Under the pieces are notes generated by a model. The model made no database searches and was not told the origin of the DNA. It saw nothing but the letters and a program-made list of their open reading frames with translations. Made by a program: the position numbers and the translations under genes. Shown here one piece after another: positions 1 through 8,095 of a stretch of DNA of 49,515 bases (positions are counted from its first letter, which is position 1; every line of letters starts with the position of its first letter). Origin of the DNA: Clostridiales bacterium (GTDB lineage Bacteria; Bacillota; Clostridia; Lachnospirales; Lachnospiraceae). The stretch covers positions 1-49,515 of the forward strand of contig JAHZAT010000032.1 of NCBI GenBank assembly GCA_019423795.1, given 5' to 3'.

Positions 1-90
1 AATAATGAAATTCGAACATTCTTATAGATATAGATAAGGATGTTTTTTTTCGTTTGTAGGAGTAAATTACTAGTATCTATATAAATTTCA

Positions 91-99
91 TGATATAAT
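91..99 (+). promoter_or_regulatory. extended -10 promoter for the Fn3 protein gene
   Basis: TGA-TATAAT forms a good extended -10 element 28 bases before the start codon; no convincing -35 is visible. An AGAAAGTGAG stretch near 108-117 is the likely ribosome site. Bases 1-90 hold nothing else I can name. Confidence 0.4.
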
Positions 100-126
100 A
101 AATAAGAAGAAAGTGAGAAAAATATC

Positions 127-873
127 ATGAGAACAATTTTAAAAAAAGGATTCATATTGATGATATCTTTATTTATTGCTGGGAATTTAATAACAGTTGC
201 TCAGAATAATGTATCAGCAAAAGAGAAAACAGCAGATTCAAATAATGTGACTAGAAAAGATAATCAAGAATATAATTTCCCAGAAGATATCATTGAACCA
301 GGACCTGAATTACCAATGTATCTCTATCCGCCAAGCATTGAAAAAATTACAAATACAATGAATGGAATTAAGATTCAGTGGAAGAAAGTTGAAAATGCAG
401 ATGGTTATCGAATACAGAGGAAAACGGGTAAGGACAAATGGAAAGATTTAAAGATATTAAAGAAAAATAAATACACAGATAATGCGGTAAGAAATGGACA
501 AAACTATAGATATAGGGTTTATGCATATGCTGTGAATTCTGTAGATTTCATTGAGAATACAGGAATCAAGAGTATTACAAAAAATTTTTTATATCTGCAA
601 GTGCCATCAATTAAATATAGCAAGAAATCTAGAAAAATAAGATGTAAAATTTCATGGAAACAAAATAAGAAGGCAGATGGATATAATCTTCAAATATCAA
701 CATCAAAACAATTTAAGAAACCAGTTATAAAGAAGATTAAAGGGAAAAGAAAGTCTACCACGAATATCAATATTCATAAGAACAAATCATACTATGTAAG
801 AGTTAGAGCATATAAGATGGATGCCGGGAAAACATATTATAGTGGTTGGAGTTATATAAAGATGATAAAATAG
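127..873 (+). CDS. secreted protein with two fibronectin type III domains
   Basis: A 248-residue protein starting with a signal peptide (basic MRTILKKG, hydrophobic core to about residue 25, likely cut near VSA-KEK). A short acidic/proline linker (about 45-66) is followed by two Fn3-like modules, about residues 67-150 and 155-247, each with the pattern W-K-x-Y-x-(I/L)-x-x-(S/K) and a closing Y-x-V/Y-R-(V/A)-Y/A strand. No LPxTG, choline-binding or SLH anchor and no catalytic domain are visible, so it is probably released or loosely wall-bound. Fn3 modules in gut Firmicutes usually serve as spacers or binding units; a specific ligand cannot be inferred. It is monocistronic, converging on map across a shared terminator. 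Lysine-rich composition is notable. Confidence 0.75.
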   Translation: MRTILKKGFILMISLFIAGNLITVAQNNVSAKEKTADSNNVTRKDNQEYNFPEDIIEPGPELPMYLYPPSIEKITNTMNGIKIQWKKVENADGYRIQRKTGKDKWKDLKILKKNKYTDNAVRNGQNYRYRVYAYAVNSVDFIENTGIKSITKNFLYLQVPSIKYSKKSRKIRCKISWKQNKKADGYNLQISTSKQFKKPVIKKIKGKRKSTTNINIHKNKSYYVRVRAYKMDAGKTYYSGWSYIKMIK

Positions 874-881
874 TAAAAAAG

Positions 882-909
882 AAAAGCACTTAAAAAACGA
901 AGTGCTTTT
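882..909. terminator. bidirectional intrinsic terminator
   Basis: A 10-bp stem AAAAGCACTT / AAGTGCTTTT with an 8-base loop, A-rich on one side and T-rich on the other, lies between two convergent genes and can end transcription from both. Confidence 0.85.
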
Positions 910-935
910 CTTTTTCTTGTTAAGATCAATAAAAT

Positions 936-1808
936 CTAGTACGCAATAAGTTCGTAACCATCTTCTGTAACAAGAACTTGAACTTCCCATTGTGCAGAAG
1001 GCTGTCCATCTTCTGTATAAATTTGCCATTCGTCAACTTCGTCAACATAAAATTCATCAGTTCCCATATTTACCATAGGTTCGATTGTAAACATCATTCC
1101 AGGAGCCATAACCATACCTGTTCCTGGCTCTGAGACATAGCTTACAAAAGGATCTTCGTGGAACTGCAATCCAACACCATGACCTCCAATTTCTCTTACA
1201 ACAGTATATCCATTTTCAAGAGCATGTTCATGAATAGCATGTCCCATATCACCAAGCAAAGCCCAAGGTTTTACATGTTTAAGTCCAATTTCAATACATT
1301 CTTTTGTAACATCGACTAACTTTTTCTTTTCTTCTGAAACTTCACCAATACAAAACATTCTGGAAGAATCTGAAAAATAACCGTGATAAATAGTAGATAC
1401 ATCAACATTGATAATATCACCTTCCTGTAAAACAACATCTTCAGATGGAATTCCATGGCATACCTGATCATTGACTGAAGTACAAACACTTTTTGGAAAA
1501 CCTTCATAATTCAGCGGAGCAGGAATCGCACCACGAGAGGTAGTTTGTTCATATACCCAATCATCAATCTGCTGTGTTGTGATACCTGCTTTGATATGTT
1601 CAGCAACATAATCTAAAACTGCAATGTTGATTTTTCCACTTTCTTTGATTTTTTCAATTTGTTCTGGTGTTTTGATCATATCATGAGAAGGAATAAAATG
1701 TCCCTCCTGCTGTAATTCCTTTAACTTCTCATCAAACTGGCAATGGCATTTTTTGTATTTCTTTCCACTGCCACACCAACATGCATCATTTCTTCCGATA
1801 GTTTCCAT
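936..1808 (-). CDS. map: methionine aminopeptidase type I with N-terminal SEC-C zinc motif
   Basis: Removes the initiator methionine from nascent proteins in the cytoplasm. From the chosen start (METIGRND), a SEC-C motif (C10, C12, C21, H22/C23) precedes a complete type I catalytic domain: H118, and the metal ligands D136, D147, H210, E243 and E275 are all present. Length 290 fits the SEC-C subgroup, which is about 40 residues longer than E. coli MAP. An upstream in-frame ATG at 1832 exists but has no ribosome site, whereas the ATG at 1808 has AAGGAAG eight bases before it. The SEC-C tail probably recruits the enzyme to ribosomes or SecA-like partners; that is inference. Stands alone rather than in the ribosomal-protein operon, so it may be a second MAP. 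Confidence 0.95.
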   Translation of the reverse strand: METIGRNDACWCGSGKKYKKCHCQFDEKLKELQQEGHFIPSHDMIKTPEQIEKIKESGKINIAVLDYVAEHIKAGITTQQIDDWVYEQTTSRGAIPAPLNYEGFPKSVCTSVNDQVCHGIPSEDVVLQEGDIINVDVSTIYHGYFSDSSRMFCIGEVSEEKKKLVDVTKECIEIGLKHVKPWALLGDMGHAIHEHALENGYTVVREIGGHGVGLQFHEDPFVSYVSEPGTGMVMAPGMMFTIEPMVNMGTDEFYVDEVDEWQIYTEDGQPSAQWEVQVLVTEDGYELIAY

Positions 1809-1943
1809 TTTCTGCACTTCCTTTATCTTCATTCATTTTTGATACGATTTATATTGCATCAAACTATCCCAATTTTACTATAATTAATAAGAAATAGCAA
1901 TGAAGTAACAATGATTTTATTCCTCATTTATATAAAAAGAAAA

Positions 1944-1971
1944 AATCCCTGCCCAATTAAAGACAGAGATT
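1944..1971 (-). terminator. terminator downstream of the TSUP exporter gene
   Basis: Read on the minus strand, an 8-bp stem AATCTCTG / CAGGGATT (one G-U pair) with a 12-base loop is followed by TTTTTTC. Confidence 0.65.
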
Positions 1972-1986
1972 AATGAACAATTAAAT

Positions 1987-2730
1987 TTAGAGCGAGGTAA
2001 CTGTACGTACAAAGAAAATACAAATAACACCAAGAATTGCAGGTTTTAATACTTTATCAGCATTCTTTGTAAGCATTCCAGATCCAATCAAATTTCCAAG
2101 AATAGAACAGATTCCAGCAACAAATCCAAGCAGTAAATAAACCTTTCCGTAAAATAAGAAAGTAACTAATGCAGTTAAGTTTGTCACAAGATTAATAAAC
2201 TTTGTCACACCAGAAGCGGTCAGTACATCAAGACCGGCAAAACGTGTTAGACAAAGTAATAAAAATGTTCCGGTTCCAGGTCCATAAAATCCATCATAAA
2301 CACCGATCACAAAAGCAGATAAAATACTTGCAATATAAGTTGTTTTAGAAATCTTACGTGCAAAAGAATCAAAATCTTTCTTTGTAAATAGAAGGTATAC
2401 AAATAAGATTGGGAGAAGTATTAAAATAAAAATCTGAATGATTCGTTCATTCGTATACACTGATAAAGAAGCTCCCAAAAATGATCCTAAAATAGCAGTG
2501 ATAGAACAACTTAATGCAATCTTAAAATTAATATGTCCCATCTTTGCAAAGCGAATTGTTGCTGCAGATGTTCCCATAGAAGAACTTAATTTATTTGTAG
2601 CAATTGCTCTATGGGGCGGTAATCCAGCTAAAAGATAAATTGGCAGGGAAATCAATCCACCGCCACCGCCAATCGCATCAATTAATCCTGCTAGAAAAAC
2701 AGCTGGACAAACAATTAAAAATGTAAGCAT
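1987..2730 (-). CDS. TSUP (TauE/SafE) family membrane exporter
   Basis: A 247-residue integral membrane protein with about eight hydrophobic segments. The first helix carries the family glycine signature (GLIDAIGGGGGLISLP), and a second copy of the fold begins near residue 130 with the GVYDGFYGPGTG motif. TSUP proteins move sulfite, sulfonates or organosulfur anions out of or into the cell; no neighbouring sulfur gene narrows the substrate. Start ATG at 2730 has GAGAGGAA nine bases upstream. Followed by its own terminator, so monocistronic. Family assignment is firm, substrate unknown. Confidence 0.88.
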   Translation of the reverse strand: MLTFLIVCPAVFLAGLIDAIGGGGGLISLPIYLLAGLPPHRAIATNKLSSSMGTSAATIRFAKMGHINFKIALSCSITAILGSFLGASLSVYTNERIIQIFILILLPILFVYLLFTKKDFDSFARKISKTTYIASILSAFVIGVYDGFYGPGTGTFLLLCLTRFAGLDVLTASGVTKFINLVTNLTALVTFLFYGKVYLLLGFVAGICSILGNLIGSGMLTKNADKVLKPAILGVICIFFVRTVTSL

Positions 2731-2820
2731 AATAAATATTCCTCTCTAGTTTTTACAAACATTCTGATTATAAAGAACATAGCATATAAAATCAATAGAT
2801 TTTTAAAAAATATAGAAAAA

Positions 2821-2853
2821 AGCAGAGATATCGATGTATAGATGATCTCTGCT
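2821..2853 (-). terminator. strong terminator after the tyrosine recombinase gene
   Basis: A 9-bp perfect stem AGCAGAGAT / ATCTCTGCT with a 15-base loop is flanked by A-tract and T-tract, so it works on the minus strand and probably both ways. It lies within six bases of the recombinase stop codon. Confidence 0.85.
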
Positions 2854-2858
2854 TTTTT

Positions 2859-3959
2859 CTATAAATTTTTGGAATTATTATTTGTAGAATCATGAGAAAC
2901 AGATTCTCTTAACACAACTTTTCCTGCTGCCTGACGACGTCTCGTATCAGACATTGCTGCATAATGTTTTCTGGTCGTATTAACATCAGAATGTCCAAGA
3001 ACTTCCGCCACAAGATAAATATCATCCGTTTCCTGATATAAAGCCGTACCATAAGTACTACGCAGTTTATGAGGCGTGATCTTTTTAAGCGGAGTTACTT
3101 CCTTCGCATATTTCTTCACAAGATTCTGAACCGCTTGCACACCAATGCGTCGTCTTTGCATAGAATAAAACAAAGCATCTTCATGCCCTTCCTTTGGAAT
3201 AACAAGTTTTCTGCTGCCTTCCATATACTGCTCCAAAGCATCCGCAACTTCATTTCCAAAGTAAACTGTCATTTCTTTTCGTCCTTTTCGGATGAGATGA
3301 AGACCATTATTACGAAAGTCAACATCATCAACATTCAATCCGACTAATTCAGACACACGGATTCCAGTTCCAAGAAGAAGCGTAATGATCGCAAGATCAC
3401 GTTCTTTTGTTTTTTCATAATAAGCACGTTTCTGTCCTGTTAAATGATCACCGCCATGTTCCACAAAATCAAGCAAAGAAGCAACTTCATCGGCTTCTAA
3501 CCTGATGATTTCCTTTTCACGGATCTTTGGCATATCAACAAGCAGTGTTGGGTTCTTCTCAATCAGCTGGCGCTTGTAAAAATATCCGTAAAAAGAACGA
3601 AGTGCAGACATCTTTCGAAAGACACCTTGTTCTGTATTTTGCATATGCTTATGGTTCTCATCGGAAACGTATACTTTTAGATATTCCATATATTCTTCCA
3701 GATCAACGGATTCAATATTATCGAGATCACTTACCTGAAAATCTACGACTTTATAATTTTTGTATGCAGGATTTTCATCAATCAGAAAGTGAAAGAATAC
3801 TCTCAGATCATACGCATAAGCAATTCGAGTTCTCACCTGTGTAGTAGAGTCGATCGCACGGAAAAACTCTTTTGCAAAAGGTGGAAGTGTTTTAATAAGT
3901 TCACGTAATTTGATCGTCTGTCTTGCAGTTAGATCATCATAATATGGTAATGATTTCAT
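2859..3959 (-). CDS. tyrosine recombinase / XerC-XerD-like integrase
   Basis: A 366-residue site-specific recombinase. Residues about 25-145 form a SAM-like core-binding domain and 150-340 the catalytic domain. All active-site residues are present: R201 (GIRVSEL), K225 (KGRK), H297 and R300 (HKLR), H323 (LGHSD) and nucleophile Y333. It is longer than XerC/XerD (about 300) by an N-terminal stretch and a Ser/Asn-rich C-terminal tail. Starts at ATG 3959 with AGGTG six bases upstream. It has no excisionase, phage or element genes around it, and no flanking att repeats were recognised, so it may be a chromosomal dimer-resolution or house-keeping inversion recombinase rather than a mobile-element integrase. 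Confidence 0.9.
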   Translation of the reverse strand: MKSLPYYDDLTARQTIKLRELIKTLPPFAKEFFRAIDSTTQVRTRIAYAYDLRVFFHFLIDENPAYKNYKVVDFQVSDLDNIESVDLEEYMEYLKVYVSDENHKHMQNTEQGVFRKMSALRSFYGYFYKRQLIEKNPTLLVDMPKIREKEIIRLEADEVASLLDFVEHGGDHLTGQKRAYYEKTKERDLAIITLLLGTGIRVSELVGLNVDDVDFRNNGLHLIRKGRKEMTVYFGNEVADALEQYMEGSRKLVIPKEGHEDALFYSMQRRRIGVQAVQNLVKKYAKEVTPLKKITPHKLRSTYGTALYQETDDIYLVAEVLGHSDVNTTRKHYAAMSDTRRRQAAGKVVLRESVSHDSTNNNSKNL

Positions 3960-4059
3960 AAATTCACCTGTTTCTTATTAGTTTTATATATTTTTCCACG
4001 ACTCAATAGTGGTAAAATATATATTATACATGACTTATTCTATCAATTTTTCACAAAGC

Positions 4060-4087
4060 TTGCAAACTTTCTCCTTCTATGTATAAT
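4060..4087 (+). promoter_or_regulatory. mntH promoter
   Basis: TTGCAA (4060-4065), 16-base spacer, TATAAT (4082-4087). Transcription should start about 4094, inside the palindrome described next. Confidence 0.75.
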
Positions 4088-4091
4088 GATA

Positions 4092-4107
4092 GTTAGTATA
4101 GACTAAC
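4092..4107. promoter_or_regulatory. palindromic operator of mntH (DtxR/MntR-like box)
   Basis: GTTAGTATAGACTAAC is an inverted repeat (GTTAGT-N4-ACTAAC) lying four bases after the -10, across the expected start point. The TTAG-N6-CTAA core matches the general form of DtxR/MntR/IdeR boxes and recurs before feoAB and before a nitroreductase gene in this window. Confidence 0.7.
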
Positions 4108-4137
4108 TAAAAATAAAATAAAAAGAAAGGAATATCT

Positions 4138-5379
4138 ATGACACAATTTATCAGATCATCGAAAAAAGAGGCAATGAACTTCTTAAGATATATTGGACCA
4201 GGATTACTAGTTACCGTAGGATTTATCGATCCTGGAAACTGGGCAAGTAATATCGCTGCAGGTTCTGGCTATGGATATACATTATTATGGATGGTCACAT
4301 TATCAACGATCATGCTCGTTATCTTACAGCATAATGCAGCACATTTAGGAATTGTTACTGGAAAATGCTTATCAGAAGCGACAAGTTTGTATATCAACAA
4401 AAGATTAAAAAATACGATTTTATTAACAGCAGTTGCAGCATCGATCGCAACAGCAATGGCAGAACTTTTAGGCGGGGCAATGGCTTTGGAAATGTTATTT
4501 CATATTCCAGTAAAGATTGGTACGTTTATCATTTTAGGAATCGTGTTGATGTGTCAGTTTACAAATGCTTACAGCAGAATTGAGAAATTGATCATCTTAT
4601 TTGTATCTCTGATTGGATTTTCGTTTTTATTTGAAATTTGTATTTCGGATATCGAATGGAAACAGGCATTGATCGGATGGGCAAAACCAGAAGTTCCAAA
4701 AGGTTCACTTCCAGTAGTTATGAGTGTCTTAGGAGCAGTCGTTATGCCACATAATCTGTTTTTACACTCAGAGATCATTCAGAGTAGGAAATGGAATTTA
4801 AAAGATAAAAATGTGATCGAACAACAGTTAAAATACGAATTTAAAGACACATTATTTTCTATGATCATTGGATGGGCAATTAATAGTGCGATGATCTTAA
4901 TGGCAGCAGCTACCTTATATCAAGAAAATGGTCATTCTATTGATGATATTCATCTCGCAGGTTCTATGTTAACACCACTTCTCGGAAATGCAGCATCCAT
5001 TATATTTGCACTGGCATTATTATTGGCTGGAATCTCATCAAGTATCACAGCTGGAATGGCTGGCGGAACTATTTTTTCTGGAATTTTTAATCATTCGTAT
5101 GATATTCATCATAAAGATACAAAAAGGGGAGTTTTGATCACAATGGTACCAGCAGCACTGATCATTTTGCTGATCAAATCTCCATTTGATGGACTGATCT
5201 ATTCTCAAATGTTTTTAGCAATTCAACTTCCAATCACGATTTTTACGCAGATTTATCTGACATCTTCGAAAAAGGTTATGGGAAAATATGCAAATTCGAA
5301 ACGATTAAAAATCATATTGTTTACCATTGCGCTGATCGTAACATTTTTGAATATCTGTTTGTTTGCGACTGGATTTTAA
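4138..5379 (+). CDS. mntH: Nramp family Mn2+/Fe2+ transporter
   Basis: Proton-coupled importer of divalent metals, mainly Mn2+, in the cytoplasmic membrane. The 413-residue protein has about eleven hydrophobic segments. Metal-site signatures are intact: D31-P-G-N34 in TM1 and M203-P-H205 in TM6 (GAVVMPHNLFLHS); the TM6 methionine is the residue that favours transition metals over Ca/Mg. Start ATG 4138 follows AAAGGA by six bases. The promoter carries a palindrome that overlaps the start point, so repression by a metal-loaded DtxR/MntR-type protein is likely (no such regulator is in the window). The next gene, an OLD-type ATPase, starts 46 bases downstream with no terminator between, so the two may be co-transcribed. 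Confidence 0.95.
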   Translation: MTQFIRSSKKEAMNFLRYIGPGLLVTVGFIDPGNWASNIAAGSGYGYTLLWMVTLSTIMLVILQHNAAHLGIVTGKCLSEATSLYINKRLKNTILLTAVAASIATAMAELLGGAMALEMLFHIPVKIGTFIILGIVLMCQFTNAYSRIEKLIILFVSLIGFSFLFEICISDIEWKQALIGWAKPEVPKGSLPVVMSVLGAVVMPHNLFLHSEIIQSRKWNLKDKNVIEQQLKYEFKDTLFSMIIGWAINSAMILMAAATLYQENGHSIDDIHLAGSMLTPLLGNAASIIFALALLLAGISSSITAGMAGGTIFSGIFNHSYDIHHKDTKRGVLITMVPAALIILLIKSPFDGLIYSQMFLAIQLPITIFTQIYLTSSKKVMGKYANSKRLKIILFTIALIVTFLNICLFATGF

Positions 5380-5425
5380 GCATAAAAAATGAGATAATAA
5401 AAAGCACAAAAGAAAGGAGCATCGT

Positions 5426-7288
5426 ATGGAAATTAAATATTTATCAATCAAAAACTTTAAATCAATCCGGCATATGGAAATATCAGATATCCAGAATGCT
5501 CTGATCCTTGTTGGAAAGAATAACACTGGAAAGTCATCCATTCTTCATGCATTGCGTGCAGTAGAAGGATCTTATGAAATTTCTGAGGATGATTTTAACG
5601 AAACTATGCAAAATATAGAGATTAGATTTACATTATCGCTCACAGAAGAAGATCTTCATATTTTTCATAAAAATGGCATAGTAAGTCAGTATAAGAAATA
5701 CGATCTTTGGAAAAATGATTTTGAAAGCAAACTTCCATCATATCAAAATGAAGAGATTACATTTACGTTTATCGCTAATAAAGAAGGTAAACAACGCTTT
5801 TACGATGGAAAAAAGAAACATAATAAATATATCAGAGAGATTTTCCCAACGATTTATTTTATTGGAACAAATCGTAATTTAAAACAGATTCAGGATGATC
5901 TTTTTATGTTGCAGGAAGATAATCTGCTTAAGATCATGCGTACCAATTGTTGTATGTTTGATTCAGTCAAACCGTGTACACATTGTTTTCAATGTATCGG
6001 CCTGATTAATCAGAAAACCCCACAGGAACTAAATGCATTTGAAGCAGCAAAACTGTTTGAGTATAAACTATATGAGATGAATATCGATCAGTTCGAGAAA
6101 CGTATTAATGAAAGTTTCCATAAAAATGGTGGTTTTGAAGATATCATTTTTTCTATGAATTATGATGTAGATCAGATGCTTCAGATCAATGCAGAAGCTT
6201 ATAACAAAGAACGTGATACATCGATTTCTGTAGATCGTCTTGGGCGTGGAATGAAAAGCATTTATATGCTTTCTCTTCTGGAGGCTTATGTGATGGATGA
6301 AAACAGTCTGCCATCGATCATTATGGTGGAAGAACCAGAAATGTTTTTGCATCCACAGCTACAAAAGACAGCCAGTGAGATTCTATATCGGCTGGCACAG
6401 AAGAATCAAGTGATCTTTACGACACATTCTCCACATTTATTAGCAAATTTTAGCAGTAAACAACTATGTCAGATTATTTTAGATGAAGATTCTTATTCGG
6501 TTGCGAAAAAGAAAACGAACATTAGTTCGGTTCTCGATGATCTTGGATATAATGCATCTGATCTTATGAATGTTGATTTCGTTTTTATTGTAGAAGGAAA
6601 GCAAGATAAATACAGATTACCGCTGTTATTAAATCATTATTATTCAGAAATTTATGATGAAGATGGAAGATTAAATCGAGTAGCGATCCTTACGACAAAC
6701 AGTTGTACCAATATCAAAACCTATGCCAATTTAAAATATATGAATCAGGTATATATGAAAGACCGCTTTTTAATGATTCGTGACAGTGATGGGAAAGATC
6801 GTGATATGCTTGGCAGGCAGCTTTGTAAATATTATGATGAACGTAATCTTATCGATGTCGATCATTTGCCTAAAGTAACAAGAAAAAACGTATTGATCTT
6901 AAAATATTATTCTTTTGAAAATTACTTTTTAAATCCTAAGATCATGACGAAGCTTGGGATTGTAGAATCCGAAGATACTTTTTATGAGATTTTATATGAT
7001 AAATGGAGAGAATACTTGCATAGGATCAAGAGTGGGATTCATTTAATACAGATTATGGGACGTGATTTTGTATCCTCTCAGGATATGGAAGAACATATGG
7101 AAGCAATCAGAACATACGTTCGTGGGCATAATTTATTTGATATATTTTATGGAAAATACAAAAAAGAAGAAAAAGAATTATTAAAAAAATATATTGAGAT
7201 CGCACCAAGAAAGGAATTTTCTGATATTCTTGATGCAGCAGATTCATTTATCTATTTTCAAAGTAAGACGAAACAAAAAGATAAGTAA
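5426..7288 (+). CDS. OLD-family ATPase with TOPRIM nuclease domain and inserted Cys cluster
   Basis: A 620-residue SMC/ABC-type ATPase fused to TOPRIM. Visible: Walker A GKNNTGKS (30-37), ABC-signature-like DRLGRGMKS (270-278), Walker B with glutamates (IIMVEEPE, 298-305), H-loop H334, then TOPRIM with E390 (IVEGKQD) and D453/D455 (RDSDG), and an ENYFLNP motif (498-504) typical of OLD relatives. Class-1 OLD proteins are DNA nucleases with roles in phage defence or recombination. Unusual is an insertion at 174-192 with C175, C176, C184, C187 and C190, well placed to bind zinc or an Fe-S cluster. No UvrD/GajB or reverse transcriptase partner adjoins; upstream is mntH. Start ATG 5426 has AAAGGAG. 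Function in defence or repair is inference. Confidence 0.85.
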   Translation: MEIKYLSIKNFKSIRHMEISDIQNALILVGKNNTGKSSILHALRAVEGSYEISEDDFNETMQNIEIRFTLSLTEEDLHIFHKNGIVSQYKKYDLWKNDFESKLPSYQNEEITFTFIANKEGKQRFYDGKKKHNKYIREIFPTIYFIGTNRNLKQIQDDLFMLQEDNLLKIMRTNCCMFDSVKPCTHCFQCIGLINQKTPQELNAFEAAKLFEYKLYEMNIDQFEKRINESFHKNGGFEDIIFSMNYDVDQMLQINAEAYNKERDTSISVDRLGRGMKSIYMLSLLEAYVMDENSLPSIIMVEEPEMFLHPQLQKTASEILYRLAQKNQVIFTTHSPHLLANFSSKQLCQIILDEDSYSVAKKKTNISSVLDDLGYNASDLMNVDFVFIVEGKQDKYRLPLLLNHYYSEIYDEDGRLNRVAILTTNSCTNIKTYANLKYMNQVYMKDRFLMIRDSDGKDRDMLGRQLCKYYDERNLIDVDHLPKVTRKNVLILKYYSFENYFLNPKIMTKLGIVESEDTFYEILYDKWREYLHRIKSGIHLIQIMGRDFVSSQDMEEHMEAIRTYVRGHNLFDIFYGKYKKEEKELLKKYIEIAPRKEFSDILDAADSFIYFQSKTKQKDK

Positions 7289-7388
7289 AATAAAAAGAAA
7301 GTATGGGATAAATTCGAACTTGGAAGTTTATTTTCAATTATAATAGACTAGATATGAAAAAAATATTGAATACATGGAGAAAGTTTTT

Positions 7389-7952
7389 ATGAAATATAAA
7401 GATGGGAAAAAGAGATGTTGTTGGACAAATCCGAAGAGTCAAGCATATATTGAATATCATGATAAAGAGTGGGGAATGCCTGTCCATGATGACCATAAGT
7501 TATTTGAAATGTTGATCTTAGAATCCTTTCAGGCAGGATTATCATGGGAATGTGTACTAAATAAACGAGAAGCATTTAGAGAAGCATTTGATGGTTTTGA
7601 TGTACATAAAGTTAGTACATATGATGAAAAGAAACAAGCAGAATTAAAACAAAATGAAAGAATCATAAGAAATCAGAGAAAGATAGCAGCAGCAGTTACA
7701 AACGCACAGATTTTCCTTAAGATCCAAAAGGAATATAAAAGTTTTTCAGAATATTTATGGCAATTTACAGATCACAAAGTCATCTATGAAACAGGAAAAA
7801 CCTCTTCAGAATTGTCCGATAAGATATCAAAAGATTTAAAAACACGAGGAATGAAATTTGTTGGAACAACGATCATCTATTCTTATCTTCAAGCAGTTGG
7901 AGTAATCTATTCCCATGAAAAAGACTGCTTTTTATGGAAGGAAAAATCATAA
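7389..7952 (+). CDS. tag: DNA-3-methyladenine glycosylase I
   Basis: Excises 3-methyladenine from alkylated DNA, the first step of base-excision repair. The sequence has the Tag family hallmarks: N-terminal RCCW with zinc-binding Cys, YHDKEWG, the LILESFQAGLSW catalytic segment with its glutamate, and a C-terminal KFVGTTIIYSYLQAVG helix-hairpin part followed by the zinc-site H and C (SHEKDC). 187 residues matches the usual length. Start at 7389 is chosen because GGAG lies nine bases upstream; the ATG at 7374 has no site. A TATAAT at 7339-7344 is a likely -10. A hairpin terminator follows. Confidence 0.95.
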   Translation: MKYKDGKKRCCWTNPKSQAYIEYHDKEWGMPVHDDHKLFEMLILESFQAGLSWECVLNKREAFREAFDGFDVHKVSTYDEKKQAELKQNERIIRNQRKIAAAVTNAQIFLKIQKEYKSFSEYLWQFTDHKVIYETGKTSSELSDKISKDLKTRGMKFVGTTIIYSYLQAVGVIYSHEKDCFLWKEKS

Positions 7953-7967
7953 TACAGTATTTTATAG

Positions 7968-7994
7968 CAAGTACGTGAAAGCGTACTTGAATTT
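7968..7994 (+). terminator. terminator after tag
   Basis: Perfect 8-bp stem CAAGTACG / CGTACTTG with a six-base loop, followed by AATTTTTA. Confidence 0.75.
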
Positions 7995-8095
7995 TTATAA
8001 AAAAAGGAGTAAGGTAAAAATTACCAGAGAAAATTTGAGTATTAGAATATAGAAAGTATCATAAGCAGAATGCAGAGACATAAGGAGGAACAATT

